Source: Gambelia wislizenii (taxonomy: Eukaryota; Chordata; Lepidosauria; Squamata; Crotaphytidae). Taken from it: a DNA stretch of 64,000 bases. A model generated the notes under the pieces. The model was given only the letters and a program-made list of their open reading frames with translations, was not told where the DNA came from and did not search any database. A program made the translations under genes and the position numbers. The stretch lies in assembly GCA_030847615.1 (NCBI GenBank), contig JAUMIR010000002.1, forward strand, positions 239,153,809-239,217,808, in the 5' to 3' direction. Of the stretch, positions 18,824 to 31,025 are shown in pieces. Numbering within the stretch: the stretch's first letter is position 1; the number at the start of each line of letters is the position of its first letter.

Positions 18824-21541
18824 CCTACATGAGGCCTCAGCAAGGGTTGCTTTGACCAACTTGTATTTAATACATCTCTTAATTTGCATGCCATGCTTTA
18901 TGTCATAAAAAGGTGGCATATACTGTAAATATAAAAAAACCAACCTAATTTCAGCTTGCTACATTTAATACTTAGCCATTCTGTATTTCTTTTTGTTTTC
19001 ATTGTTAATGAGAATTTCTTCTTCACATCCAACCTGCTCTCCCAAGAAAGAAAAAGAAAGCCTGAAAGAAATCTTGAATGTTTTCATAGGGAAGGAAGGG
19101 AGGGGGGCAAAGTGAGCAGGAGCCATTCCAGAAAGGCTGCAGCAATTGCAGTGGATCCTATCAGTCCATCCTGTGACTCCTTCCCCTCCCCAAATAGATA
19201 TTTGATCTCATCCAGTGTTGCCAAATTATTTTATCCTCCAGCTGTAAGATGCATCATTTTTGGGTGTGTGTGTGTGTTTTACTATGTGCTGCAGCTTAAT
19301 TATTTAACACCACTGGGTTATGCAAGTTGATGCATATGTTTCCAAGGGACAGAGTGGGAGTGATTGATTGGCTGACTGACAGATGGAAATAAACAGCAGA
19401 AATGGGGAGGGGGGAGAAATAGGATGCTCCCTTTTTTATTGCAAGTGTCAAAGGGACAAAGCAGAGAGGAAAGTTAAAAACCGGCTGCCTTGATGTCTCA
19501 AAGTGCTCTTGGATACTCGTGCCAATCCACTCACTCCTTCCGTCCGCCTGTCACTTGCTCACAAATCACTCAACTCTTAAAATCATCTGACAAAGTCAGG
19601 CTCGGCTCATCAGAGAGAACAAGAGCCTGTCACAGAAGTATATTTATCCCCTGAATCCTTTTCTACATGCAGATATAGGGCTGTTGTTTGTTTAGCTTCG
19701 CTAACAGTAGGGATGGGATAGCATTTTACATTTCTCCCCACAACAATATCCAGCTTGCACCTCCAGAGACTAAGGATGGGGACAAGTGTCTCTTGCCGAG
19801 GCAATCCTTACTTTGCCAAGGCTGGAGATTCATTTTGGCAAAGAAAACAACGTACAGAAAACTACGCATCCGTTTGGAAAGCATACAGGGCTGGCAGTGC
19901 TTCTCTTTGGGAAAGGCACCTCAACACACTTTAGTCCCTGGTACAAATTAATTTAAAAAATGAGCACAGTAGTATTAACAATTAGTACAAAATATGTACA
20001 AAAATATGCTCAATTTTCTATGCAAGAAGGAGTTGGGGAAGTCTTTCAACAGGATAGCTGGGACAGTCAAAAATGCTGATGAGATTCTGAGAAATGCAGT
20101 AGAAAAAATGAGACCAGCAGATTTTCATATCCTTGACTGAGGTCAAATGTTAAGGGAGAAGAGGTCTGTAGCTGTACACAGTGGAAATTCAAGAATATAA
20201 GGAAACATCTGGCCATCAAGTAGGGATGTGTTTCCTTGTGGTACAATCTGTAGACATCAAGAAGTAACACACGCATGGAGCATAATGTAGGCCTGTACTT
20301 CCAGGTAGAATTCAGTAGGCCTCTTTTGTGTGTGCTTCGGCAACTTATTCCACATGTCACCACTACTGACAACCACCAACATTACTGCCACCACTAATAC
20401 TAGGAGCCTTTATAGTGCTTTAGAGTATTAACAACGGGTGTGTGTCACATGTCCTCTGTTCAAAGGGACATCTAGGACTAATCTGCAAGCCAAAAAATCC
20501 TAAGAAGGGAGAGACTTGACCGTTGCCCATCCATCTAAAGTGAGCACCTGGTAACAGCAAGCTGAGTGTGTAGGGACATGGGACATCACATCACAGTCTT
20601 CTTGGCTATGGTGAGATGTATGGTGTTTCTGTTGTTGTAATGGTTGCTAAATCTGCATAATATTAGCACATGCAAATACTATGTAAATTTGTGTCCTCTT
20701 TTGTCATGTGGGGCACTACATAAGTGGTCACCCTTTCCTTCTCTACCTCCTCCTCTCAGATATCAGAGACCCTCTGTTTAGTGTTTTCTCCATACCTATC
20801 ATATCTACTGGTGTAAGGAGACAAAATACCTCTTTGCTGTCACTATTGGGCTTCCTTGTATTCCTGTGGTATCATCCTCATCATCATTGCTGCCATCTCT
20901 CTCAGTATCACAGCCTACCAGATGTTATTGACTTGGAGTTTTGAACAGCAGTGATTCAGGTTCTGTTCAAGAACTTAGGAATGAATGAGGTATTGTCAAA
21001 TAATGTGGCATGTTCCAAGCTATGTCACTTTCTGTATTTGTACTCTTGTGATTCTAGCTATAGCAGTATCATTCAGCTGTTTTATCAGTCTGTTTGGAAT
21101 TCTTCAGGGTTATTCCCCCCCCCATCTCCTTTATTATTTTCTTGCTCTTACAATGACAACACTTTCAGTAATACTTAAGAAAACAAATCATGGATAGGAA
21201 ATATCAAGGCAAGCTGGAAAAACAAACCATTTATCCTACTTGGCTGATTGGAAACTGTATGGAGAATCACCAGCAGAAAGTAAATCCTTATGGGCTGTGT
21301 TTTGTGTTTCTTGATTACATCAGAGATGCAGTGTAGTCTAATCGGTCCCAGATCTGGACTCAGCCTAAGCAGAGCTATTTTTTCCCAGTCTTGGTGACAA
21401 CAGGTTCCATTTTCCTAGTTCTATTCAAACTCTGGCTGGGGAAGTCCATTACACCCAGTGCCAAATGTACACACAAGCAGGGTACGCTATAGCTTAGCAC
21501 CCTAGATCATGGAGGGTCTCTATATTTTTTTTCTTTTTAAA
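18824..21541. other. No gene recognised; longest unique stretch of the left half
   Basis: About 2.7 kb without a recognised mobile element. The part at 19480-19700 has balanced composition and no repeat phrases, so it is a candidate conserved noncoding block. Frames (for example 18956-19330, 20067-20372 minus) lack family features or splice context that I could follow. Confidence 0.45.
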
Positions 21542-21764
21542 GGAGATTTTCAGACAACACTGTTATAGTGTTACTATTCCACTTTATTTGCTATGGCTGC
21601 TCCTGTTGAATCCTGGGATTTGCAGTTTAGGGAGGGGCATTTACAACTCTCAGCCAGAGAGATTTTAGGCCTCACTAAACTACAAACCCCAGAATTCCAC
21701 AGGAGGAAGCCAGAGCAGTTAAAGTGGAATAGTAACACTATAACAGTGTAGTTTGAAAATCTCC
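21542..21764. mobile_element. Palindromic MITE core with GGAGATTTTC ends
   Basis: Ends GGAGATTTTCAGACAACACTG and AGTTTGAAAATCTCC, with AAA on both sides (21539-21541, 21765-21767). The interior is the palindromic GAATCCTGGGATTTGCAGTTT / AAACTACAAACCCCAGAATTC core found in other MITEs here. CACTGTTATAGTGTTACTATTCC is mirrored by GGAATAGTAACACTATAACAGTG. It thus joins two otherwise separate repeat groups. Confidence 0.85.
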
Positions 21765-21767
21765 AAA

Positions 21768-22289
21768 ATCTCTTAATTTATGTTTCTGTTAGAATAATAC
21801 ACTTTGGTGGGGTGTATGTATGTTAATGCTACAGTTCCTTTTAAGCATGATGTAATTTAGGGCCTCAGCATGTCTTAATCCAGTTCTGTTCACCCCATCA
21901 CTGGTCTCCACAGTATAATGTGATGATGAAGAACTTGAGGTGATTTTGGTTATCAATTAATGAGTTCACATTTAGACACTGCTGACAATTATTAGCTCTC
22001 TAGAGTCCAAAAATGATCTGTCAAATTTAAAAACTGTGAGCGCCATGTAGGGAGGGAGGAAAACTGTGATTCACTGTTCATATTTAGGCAGTGACTCAGT
22101 TGATTGCATTCCAGCAGCATGAAGGAACTGTACAAAAGGTGTTAAGTTAAGTTACATAGCAATTGTGATATAACGGTGTCCTCAGTTTACTTTTGGACTT
22201 CCACAACACAGACTTTCTGTCTGGCCTCAAGGGTGTGCTTCCCAGAGATAAACCATCGGAAGAGAGCTCCACTCCACTCTCAAGACCCT
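21768..22289. other. No gene recognised
   Basis: Unassigned spacer between two DNA elements. Confidence 0.4.
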
Positions 22290-22893
22290 GGAAGTTATCA
22301 GACACATTAAAAGTGGCATTACACGAATGCCAGGAGATTGCAAAAGGGCTCCCCTTCAGACGACTTCGTTACCCCTCGTTATGCACCCGTTCTGCTGCCG
22401 TTCCACTTGTGCTGCTTTTTAATGATGGGAGAAGCCATCAATAGACCCCCATTCCAGTCATGTCATGGATGTTCCTGCGTGCAACAAAGTGCCCTGTTTC
22501 GCTGGCGAGATCCCAGCATCAATGAGCAGTCCCTGCCAGAACATTTCCAGGTGAGATCGGGACATCCATATAAATGACACACTTTTTATGACCCTCCCCG
22601 GGTTACTTCTACCTTTTAAAGTGTGTTTTTGTGCTTGCTGTCACTTTTTTCCTGTTCTTTTTATTTTTATTTTTGAATTTCCTATGCTCGCATCTTCTCA
22701 TGAGAATTCGCGGGATTTCAGTCCAGGAAGTGAACAGAGCTACGTTAGAGCTCCGCTCACTCCTGGGCTGAAATGACAAGAGAGGAGGTAAGTGCAGTGA
22801 GGAGGGTGATTGTGGCATGACAGGGACAGGACAGGGCCAGAAGTGGAGATTGTGGGACAGGAACACTTTTTCCGTTCCTGTTTGATAATCTCC
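22290..22893 (-). mobile_element. Nonautonomous DNA transposon, GGAGATTATC-ended family (copy 3)
   Basis: Left GGAAGTTATCAGACAC and right TTTGATAATCTCC. On the minus strand it follows copy 2: CTTACCTCCTCTC, AGCGGAGCTCTAAC, AATCCCGCGAATTCTC, AAAATAAAAATAAAA, CACACTTTAAAAGG, AAGTAACCCGGGGAGGG and ATGTCCCGATCTCACC. Flanks CCT/TCT match at two of three bases. The small frames inside are by-products. Confidence 0.85.
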
Positions 22894-23327
22894 TCTGACA
22901 AAACAAGTGGTAGAGCCCTGCTAGTACTTCATATCTGAATATGGACACACACTAGTTCACTCACTCCACATGTAGAAAACTAGACCTCTTTTTCCTGACT
23001 AGCTAAATTTCTATAGTAGGGAGTATTCTCTTGTTTTTGTTTGTTTTATAGGACAGAGAATATTTGACTGGGGGGGGGGAGTATTCATTTTTAAGGAGTC
23101 CAGCCCTTCCTTCCTTTCTTCCTTTCTATGTAGAATAGCTTTCTGTTGTCTGGGCTTTACTAGAAATCTCACAGAAAAAAAAAAGGAGTTTCCTCTTCTT
23201 TGGCTCAGCTTCATCCTTTTTCACTTGCTGCTCCATGTTCTTGGACTTGCCTCCCTGACGTCTGTGGGCAGCTTCTTCCCTTGTTGTTTTTAAATCTCAA
23301 TTAAAAACTTCCTTGTTTTCTACTGGA
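22894..23327. other. No gene recognised
   Basis: Unassigned, with G- and A-runs near 23071 and 23175. Confidence 0.4.
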
Positions 23328-23608
23328 AAATTAGAAGCTGCTGCTCCAGAAACTAGGACACAGAGCAATGGGTTCAAACTCCAGGAAAAGAGATTCCACC
23401 TAAAAATTAGGAAGAACTTCCTGACAGTAAGAGCTGTTCTGAAGTGGGATACGCTGCCTATGAGTGTGGTGGAGTCTCCTTCTTTGAAGGTTTTTAAACA
23501 GAGGCTGGATGGCCATCAGTCGGGAATGATTTGATTGTGTATTCCTGCATGACAGGGGGTTGGACTGGATGGCCCTTGAGGTCTCTTCCAATTCTACAAT
23601 TCTATAAC
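23328..23608 (+). mobile_element. CR1 LINE 3' end
   Basis: The order AGACTAGGACACAGA-like opening, AGAGATTCCACCTAAAAATT, AGGAAGAACTTCCTGACAG, GTGGTGGAGTCTCCTTC, TTTTAAACAGAGGCTGGATG, GGGGTTGGACTGGATGGCCC and a final CAATTCTACAATTCTATA is that of sauropsid CR1 3' regions. The frame over 23313-23534 is part of this end. 5'-truncated. Confidence 0.9.
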
Positions 23609-23669
23609 CAAAGCTTTTGGAATTTTAGTTCAATAGCCCAGCAGATAATGGACCATGAGCTAAATAGAC

Positions 23670-23908
23670 ACTAATCCCCCTTGCATATCCTCCCACCCTA
23701 AGAACTGAACATCCTACAGCTGTATATACAAATTTACATGCTAATCCTCTTCAACAGGGACTCACAGCATATAAACCCCACACACCCACATGCCACCATT
23801 CTCTGAAGATGCCAGCCACAGATGCAGGTGAAACATCAGGAATACACTCTTCTAGAACACAAGCCTCACAGCCTGGAAAAAACCCACAAAAAAACCCTAT
23901 AGTTCAAT
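23670..23908 (+). mobile_element. Penelope-like element terminal fragment
   Basis: CCCTTGCATATCC...CAAATTTACATGC...GGGACTCACAGCATATAAACCCC...CATTCTCTGAAGATGCCAGCC...GATGCAGGTGAAACATCAGG is the same order as 12885-13100 in the Penelope-like copy. No endonuclease or reverse transcriptase remains. Confidence 0.8.
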
Positions 23909-24165
23909 ATTGTTTTATAAACTTGTACATTTTGGTTATATGGATTTTCCAGTTTGTTTTCTATTGTATTGTATTGGTTTTTATTTGTTTTACCACTGAC
24001 ATGCATAATTTTATGTTTGTATTACTCCTTCCTTCCTGTGTGTGTGTGTTAGATTGTATACCTCTAGCTGGACTGCTCTTTCCCCCCCTGTTCTTTGACC
24101 TGTAAAGCACCATGCACATTGATGGCACTATATAAATAAATGATGGTGATGGTAATGGTGATAGC
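23909..24165 (+). mobile_element. L2-like LINE 3' UTR and tail
   Basis: An AT-rich stretch leads to TGTAAAGCACCATGCACATTGATGGCACTATATAAATAAATGATGG, then ATGGTGATGG triplets. This is the direct form of the tail at 32356-32440. Confidence 0.75.
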
Positions 24166-25022
24166 AAGGATGAAATAGATGCTCAATTATGTTTTTTTCC
24201 CTCAAAATACACATGCACAGGCACTAGCCATGTGGATGTATGAGAAGAAGAAGAAAAGAAAGAGTTGGTCAACCCCATTGTTAGGACTGACCTCAAAGCA
24301 TACAAGTTTTCAAGTTAAGTCTTTGCATTACAAAAAAAAAAAAAAATAGAGGATGGAGATGAGAGGAGAGACGTAGCAAAGTCCTACACTTCTGTGACAT
24401 TTTTGATAGTCTTGCCAATATAGGTACTGCTCCTCTATAGATTATGTCTCTATAGGTACTTTCTCTCTAAAAAAAAATGAACTATCAAGCATACTTTGAT
24501 ACTGTTTTTAGCTGAAAATTGCATTGGAAAACTCAGCAACTGTGAAATCAGATATACAAGCATGTTTGAACCTGTTCATCTAGGAGGCGCAGATCACGTT
24601 ACTGAGTACTGACATTTACACAGATCAGTTCCTCGAGCACCCCCAAGCTCTAAGACCCTCCACACAATGGAGAAAGTCCTAGAGCACTTGCATAGAATGA
24701 GACCTGGAGGGTCTGAAGATGCTCTCCTGATGAATCCAGCCCTCTGAAGAGGTTGGGAACTTCCACATTTATGGATTTCAACTTCTAGAGTCTCCTAGCT
24801 AGTGTGGCCAGCTGTGGTTCAAAAAAGTATTTTTTCCAGTCTGTGCACCATTGTTACACAAATTGGTAAAGGTCGTTGTGTGATATTTTGGCTCTGCCCT
24901 CCTGGAATCCTCTCTTTCTCTCTCTCTCTCTCTTAGCAGCCTTTATATTGCTTGCCCTGCAAAAACCATTTTTCCGGCATGAAAGTTCTCTCTGTGCCTG
25001 TTGCTTTTTAATCTTCCCCCAG
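24166..25022. other. No gene recognised; small MITE fragment
   Basis: Holds an A-run at 24332, a hAT-like fragment at 24748-24840 (GATTTCAACTTCTAGAGTC, GTGTGGCCAGCTGTGG) and a CT-run at 24913-24934. Confidence 0.4.
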
Positions 25023-25066
25023 TGGGAGGAAGAACCAAAATATGAACAACGCTGGCGGCTGCACCG
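25023..25066 (+). other. Exon-like segment of 44 bases (speculative)
   Basis: It is preceded by a strong acceptor-like tract, TTGCTTTTTAATCTTCCCCCAG, and followed by CCG|GTGAGTG, a strong donor. In the open frame covering it the peptide is W-E-E-E-P-K-Y-E-Q-R-W-R-L-H. The length is not a multiple of three. I do not recognise the peptide. Such pairs also occur by chance in 64 kb of sequence. Confidence 0.2.
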
Positions 25067-27116
25067 GTGAGTGAACGAAGATCCCACCGCTTCCCACGCA
25101 AGCGACATTCCCTCTCTCTTTTAAAGAAGCCAATTTGATTCACTTTTCAAGGAACAGGTTTTCATGCTTTGTGCATTTATTTCCTAATTTTATTATGCCA
25201 TTTAATTAGATCATGCACATTGGTTTTATTGTTAAAACATGTCCTTGTTTTCTTTATAACTGGATTTCATAGCACTACAGGGACGTTTAGGAAAATATCA
25301 CATGAGCTGCATTCCAGCATCCACTCTCGAAGATGGGCCTGGATGGGAGGGGAGGGGGCTGCCGCTGAGCCATAAATCTAGTCACAGATGGAAAAAGCAG
25401 AATATTATTTGCAGCATGCCGAGTATCTGGCAAATTCCAGCAAGGGACTCAGACCCCTTGCAGCACTTAAATTACAACACTGGGAGGAATGGTGCTACGC
25501 TGTAACCCCTCTTGGAAGGACACTGAAAAGTTGTTTGCAAGATTCCATTTTACAGGCTGACAGCACTGAGAGGGGCTCCCTGGAGATGCCATATTTCATG
25601 TTGGCCGGGAATGGTTGCAGAGTTTGTGTTTCTCCTGTTTCCGATCCTCAGGTCAAGAGATGCTCCATGGCCTAGTGTGGTGGGAGGAGGGATGTATGTG
25701 TGTGTGTGTGAGAGAGAGAAAGCATGCCTCCTACTTCTACTCTTCCCAGTTGAATTTTCCTTGGCATTTCATTGCAGGAGAGAACCTGTCCTGTAGGGGA
25801 ACAATTTCCCGCATCCTGTCCAACCCCCCTCCTCCCCAGGGTCACCCAACATGATCAGATTAACAGCGGTTTGCAGGGCATGCGTTCTTAGACTGAATGA
25901 AGTGGAAGGCTAATGGGATATGGCTGGAAATTTATGGGGAGGGAAGTTGCTTCTGTGTGTGTGTATGGGTGAGGGGCAGTCGGAAAAGAGCTGGCTTGCT
26001 CTATGAGTTTTCTCAGGAGTATTTTATGTCTGTCTGCCAGGGTGGAGAGCCACAAACATTTGGCCAGCTGTTTCTTGAATGATGTCAGGGAAATGGAGGT
26101 TTGAAACTTCAGGGATTATTTATTTCATTCATTTCTTTATTACGATCAACAGATCAGACAAAATTATCTATTTTGCACAGGTATTGGATTTTAGCAAGAC
26201 TCTGAAAAGTCTGGTCTCTGAGTCATTTAGGGGTGGATCAGCATCAAATAGTGAGGGCCGCATCTGTCAAGACTGTTTCCGTGAACTTCTTCTGTTTTGC
26301 ACTACTAAGTCTGTCCTGTGTTTGTTCCATGAAGGTTTCTTTTTAAACAGTCAATAAATAATCTGAACATACTTGCGTGTGCATTTTTTTTCAAATGGAT
26401 GCATTAATGGATACATGTTTCTACTTAAGCATGTTGGGGTGCATTTTAGAAATGTACACCATGGATTTTTGGGCATGTGTGGCTCTTCCATATATGTACA
26501 TGTTGTTGCACACTTTTTTTTTTTGAAAAGCCATTGCTATACCTAGAAAAGTATAGGTATCCAATAGCAAAATGCATCCATTTCCATTTTTGTTCTAGCA
26601 ACTGCAGACCAGGTAAATCAATTTTTAAAATTTTGAGGGAATGAATTTTTTACACATCTGTACCTCAGATAGGAGGTATTTACAAGGGACATGGTCAAAC
26701 TAGATTTGAATCAGAATGTATAAAAGTAACTTGTTTTGGACTGCATCTTCTAGAATCACTCAGTCAGCTTGAGTCAGTCCAAACAGATAACGTCTCCTAG
26801 CTCTGATCTGATAGTTCTATAGTCACACCACAGAAGGCATGATTTGCATATTCTGACTGCATGCACTTAAGGCAAAAATAGAAGCCTGTGACAATCTGGC
26901 TTGTAAAAGCCCCAGAAATCCTAGGGAGCTGACTCCTAGTGGGAGCTCATCTGAAATTTGTCCTTGATGGGTTTCAGATGTTTGGGTTAGAGGGAGTAAT
27001 TCACAGAACATAATTCATCTAACTTTTTTTAAAAGGAGAGATCTGTTCTATTGCTTTGTTTTGATGAGGAGAAGTGGTGGTGGAGGAATGGGTAGCTTTC
27101 AGTGGAATTCTAGAAT
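25067..27116. other. No gene recognised
   Basis: About 2 kb of unique-looking sequence with a short TG run at 25697. Bases 26735-26820 may be a worn hAT-like fragment (GACTGCATCTTCTAGAATC). Short frames overlap in several phases without a clear winner. Confidence 0.45.
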
Positions 27117-27666
27117 GAGGTGCCATTTTAGGAGAGGGCCATTTCCAGCTTTGGCTGCTGCCAGGGTCAAAGTTAGGGCTTGCTGAAGACCTTTAGCAAC
27201 TGGAGAGTCCAGGAGTGAATGGAGCTCTCCTGGAAAGGAAATCCCGGTCATTCTCACAAGTGGACGGTTTTGTGGGAAATTCAAAAAGAAAAAAGAAAGC
27301 ACACGTCAAAAAGTAAAACAAAGCCCCAAAACACACTTAAAACATCCCAAGTAACCTGGGAAGGGTAGGAAAAAGTAAGTCCCTTACCTCAATGTCCTGA
27401 TCTTGATCAGAAGTGTTTGGCACAGACCTTCCTTTGAGGGTGGCATTGTGCCAGCATAACGGGACACCTTTTCACTCATCTGTTGTTCCATTACAGTAAC
27501 GGAACAATGGGTCAATTCACGGCTTCAGACGTGAATAAAAAGGAACGTTGGGGGAACGGAAAGGGCACTGGAGCATAACGACACAGGGATGTTGTCTGAA
27601 AAGGAAGCCCTTTTGTGATCTCCTGTCATTCCTGTAATGGATTAATGTGGTCGTCTGATAATCTCC
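27117..27666 (+). mobile_element. Nonautonomous DNA transposon, GGAGATTATC-ended family (copy 4)
   Basis: The right end is CGTCTGATAATCTCC. The interior follows copy 2: GAATGGAGCTCTCCTGG, TTCTCACAAG, AAATTCAAAAAGAAAA, AACACACTTAAAAC, CCCAAGTAACCTGGGAAGGG, CTTACCTCAATGTCCTGATC and AGAAGTGTTTGGC. The left terminus is worn and its position approximate. Confidence 0.75.
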
Positions 27667-29228
27667 TCAGATAGCAAAGTCAAGGTACACAGTACCTAAG
27701 CCAGGTCAAATTATTCTGGAATCTGAGGCAGAAAATCCCACAAGTACAGTACCTCACTCATTCTTGCTGACAATAAACATTACCTCAAGTAACTAGTTAC
27801 ATGTAATCACATTACACCTGACACGTTTCTTGCCAGGTCTGCTTTAAGAAGCAGCAGCAGCAGCAGCAACAACATAGCATTCTACTTGAAGCTTGGGAGA
27901 AGACAAATCAAGCAAATAGTAATGGATTGTCTAAAGCATTCACAGCAGAGACAAGGTTTCACTAAGACCTTTGCAGCTCACACTCTTCACCACTAGACTA
28001 CACAAAAGAGCCATATTGGCTCAATGCTGAGAGAGGTCTCAGCACTAGCAAGGCCTGCTTGTTTTCTTGCAGTCAGCCACAGTTGCCACTGCTGTACAGA
28101 GGAGCATCATGTTCCACTAGAGGGCTCACAAGCCATTTGCATTGGCCACCGTTGCATTCTTATTGGAATCATAACCTGTTTGGAATGGAAACTGTGTGTT
28201 TTTTTCCCCCTCTCTCTCCCTAGGAGGTGGAGGAGACTGCATTGCAACAGGGGCTGTTGGCTGTTCTATAAGCACTCTTACACAAGCAATTATAAGCAGT
28301 GCTCCCCACTCTCCCTCCCTACAATAGGACCTGTGTGCTGATGACTCCCAAGTCTTATTTTTCCACCTCAGCCCAAGGTTCTAAAACAGGGGCCTGTCAT
28401 CAGTAATGGACTAGATGAGGACAAACCAACTAAAGCTTAATCCAATCAGAGGTGTTCCTTGGCAGCTGAAGGGTGAATCAGGGGGTAGGGATTCAACCTG
28501 TGATAGGTAGGGTTATACTTCCTCTGAAGATACAGTTTCACAGTTTCAGGGTACTCCTGGCTTCAGCCCTGGACCTGGTCATTCAAGTTTCAGGGGTGGT
28601 CAGGCGTGCATTTACACAGCTAACAGAGCTAACTGCATTTTCTGCACAGAACATGTTTCTTTGCCATAATATTACATTCTGTGCAGAAAATGCTGTTTAC
28701 TGCACAGAAAATTCTCTTTTTTGTACAAAACAACTACATGTGAATTTTGTGCAGAATAAGTTGTGAATTGTGAATAGTCTTCAACAATTGTAGTTTTCAA
28801 AGACTCTCTCACAGCAGGAAGAAATCACTCAAATTATTCATTGTTTCCTTCAAGAAAATAACTAGTGAAGAACGACATCCTTAGCCAGCAAAGGCAGTTT
28901 AATTTCATAGCACCTTTTCTAAATGTTGCTTTTGAACAATGTTTGTCTGGTGCTTCTGCTGCTGCTGCTGAGTGACCGATGACTGTTTTTTAGATTGTTT
29001 TTTGTCATGTTTCAGTATTTTTCATTATTACACATTTACAGGTTATGACAGTCAACAAAAAGGCTTGTGGCACTTTCAAGATGAACCCATCTTATTTTGC
29101 AAAAGATGTCATGGACTTGATGACGATGAGGACATGCCCCCCCCATCCTGAAACAGGCCCCCAGGCCAGGATCTTTGGTGACCCCCCCTACCTACTCCTT
29201 AGATTAAGGGCAGTGAGATGCTTTAAAG
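27667..29228. other. No gene recognised; local hairpin
   Basis: Includes AGC runs at 27850 and 28963 and a perfect 17-base inverted repeat (28635-28651 with 28677-28693, GCATTTTCTGCACAGAA). The frames at 28024-28341 and 28473-28766 show no family features. Confidence 0.45.
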
Positions 29229-29396
29229 CAGTGGTTCTCAACCTATGGGTCCCCAGATGTTGTTGGATTACAGTTCCCAGGAGCCCTCTGAGGTCTCACC
29301 TTGACAGCCAGGTGGTCCTCCCAGTCATTAGTGAGGCTGTAGGATTGGGAACTATAGTCCAACAACATCTGGGAACCCACTGGTTGAGAACCACTG
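29229..29396. mobile_element. hAT-Charlie-like palindromic MITE
   Basis: CAGTGGTTCTCAACC and GGTTGAGAACCACTG are exact inverted ends. CCCAGATGTTGTTGGA is mirrored by TCCAACAACATCTGGG. The flanks CTTTAAAG and CTCTACAG agree at six of eight bases, as expected of an aged 8-bp duplication. 168 bp. Confidence 0.92.
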
Positions 29397-29404
29397 CTCT
29401 ACAG

Positions 29405-30282
29405 GATTTGGGATAAAAATTAAAAGAAGTCAGTCGAAATGATGACACCAACGTAATATTTATATTTATATTTTTTTTAAAAAACCAAAATGGATTTACA
29501 TAATAAAAACTTACAATAATATCATGCTGGGCCCCCTTCCTAATCCTGGGCCCCCAGGCTAGAGCCGTGTTAGCCCCTTCTTGCCATGGGTCAGGATGAG
29601 GGTGAGGAATTGGCTGCTTTGATTAGATTTGCATAGAAAATTAGGGTATAGTTGTAAATGTAATGAACAGATGAAATTATGCATACATGCCTATGTTCTT
29701 TGGGCAAAGTTTTGCAGTCTCTCCAGTCCCCAAAATCCAATAAACATGCTGGAAAACCCATTCCTTCATGCTCCACTGTCTGAAATGCAGAGATCATATG
29801 GATTCTCATCCCAGCTGCATAAATATGCAACAAACTTCCTCAAACCCCCAGCTCCCATTTCTATAGAAGCCTGTGCACGTGCAAACATTTTGCCCAACCT
29901 GTTCAAAATTCCCTTCTCTGCTGAAAAAGCAATTTCCCCAGAAGTTCACCTCTGGGGGGATTTATATCTCCTTGTTAGTTCCTATAGCAGGCCAGCTCAG
30001 AGAACCAGAGGTGCTTCAGCCCCATTCTACCAGCTGTTGTGTTCTATAGAGGCATACATCAAAGCCATCAAGCAGCCAATCATTTCTATCTTTCTAATTA
30101 CTCTATGAATAGGGGTATGCCTTGTATGTGGGAAAAAAAACACCAAACTATTCCACTGTGTCTTTTAAGAAGAAGGCAGAACTGTTATGCTTGCTTTGGC
30201 CTTTTCATTCCAACATATACATCATAATAAGGACTGGGGAGGGGTTCATTGCAGTTTATTTTGAATTAGCCCAAATTACCAA
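29405..30282. other. No gene recognised
   Basis: Contains the second-longest plus-strand frame of the window, 29629-30108 (159 codons). It lacks a recognisable domain, repeats or a signal peptide, and I judge it accidental. Confidence 0.45.
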
Positions 30283-30808
30283 GGACTTTATCAGATGCCC
30301 ACGTTATAACATTCTTTTGCCAGCATTAAAAAATCCATTTTTTGACGGCAAAAGAATGTTCCCACCCCTTGCACTTACTTCCTTTCCTGGCAAAGGCTTC
30401 TCTGGTAAGAAAGATGAAGTGATTGGAGCTCCGTTCACTTTCTCTTTTGAAATCCTGTGTGATTTCATCACGCTGGAAATTCAAAAATAAAAAAAAGAAT
30501 CGTCAAAAAGTTAAACTAAGCGCACACATTTAAAAAAAACCTCCAAGTAACCCAGGGATGGTCAAAAAAGTTTGTCACTTATCTGGATGTCCCAATCTAA
30601 CCTGGAAGTGTTTGCACTGGTCCATCCATTGTTGAGGTAAGTCCGAGATTTAAAGGGATAGCGCTAACGCAAAAGCAGCAGAGAGATCTGTTGATGACTT
30701 AAGCCATCTGTTTTTAACTGTGAAAGGGCAACGTTGTCTAATGCATGTGCCCTTTAGCAGTTATGTGGCGTTGTGATGACACCGTATTTTCTGTGTCTGG
30801 TAAAGTCC
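30283..30808 (+). mobile_element. Nonautonomous DNA transposon, GGACTTTATC-ended variant
   Basis: Ends GGACTTTATCAGATG and TGTCTGGTAAAGTCC with CAA on both sides (30280-30282, 30809-30811). The interior matches copy 2: TTCTTTTGCCAGCATT...GACGGCAAAAGAATG, GGAGCTCCGTTCACTT, AAATTCAAAAATAAAA, CAAGTAACCCAGGG and TATCTGGATGTCCC. So it is a subfamily with altered outermost bases. Confidence 0.85.
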
Positions 30809-30912
30809 CAAGCGTCTTCAAAAAGCTTCAGCTAAAATGTGTTGGGATGTAGGAGAAACATTTGATAGGATCTGTGTAATCCCAGGACTTTGAATTCTTA
30901 GTTCCCTAGGTG

Positions 30913-31025
30913 GGGGAATGTATGAGCCTTCAGATTTTGCTGGACTGCTATTCCCATCCACCCTAGGCAGCATAATCAATGGTGAGGAATGCTGGGAATT
31001 TCAGTCTAACATCCCTGGCCTCCCT
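30913..31025. repeat. hAT-like MITE fragment
   Basis: CAGATTTTGCTGGACTGCTATTCCCATCCA and GGAATGCTGGGAATTTCAGTCTAACATC are worn forms of the CAGATGTTG...CTGGGAGTTGTAGTCCAACATC arms. Confidence 0.6.

Noticed and set aside
18552..18908. Frames rich in Phe/Leu/Ser or Lys/Glu
   Set aside because: Translation of (TTTC)n and related runs inside a hAT-like element.
29629..30108. 159-codon plus-strand frame as a gene
   Set aside because: No domain, no codon pattern I could support, several overlapping frames.
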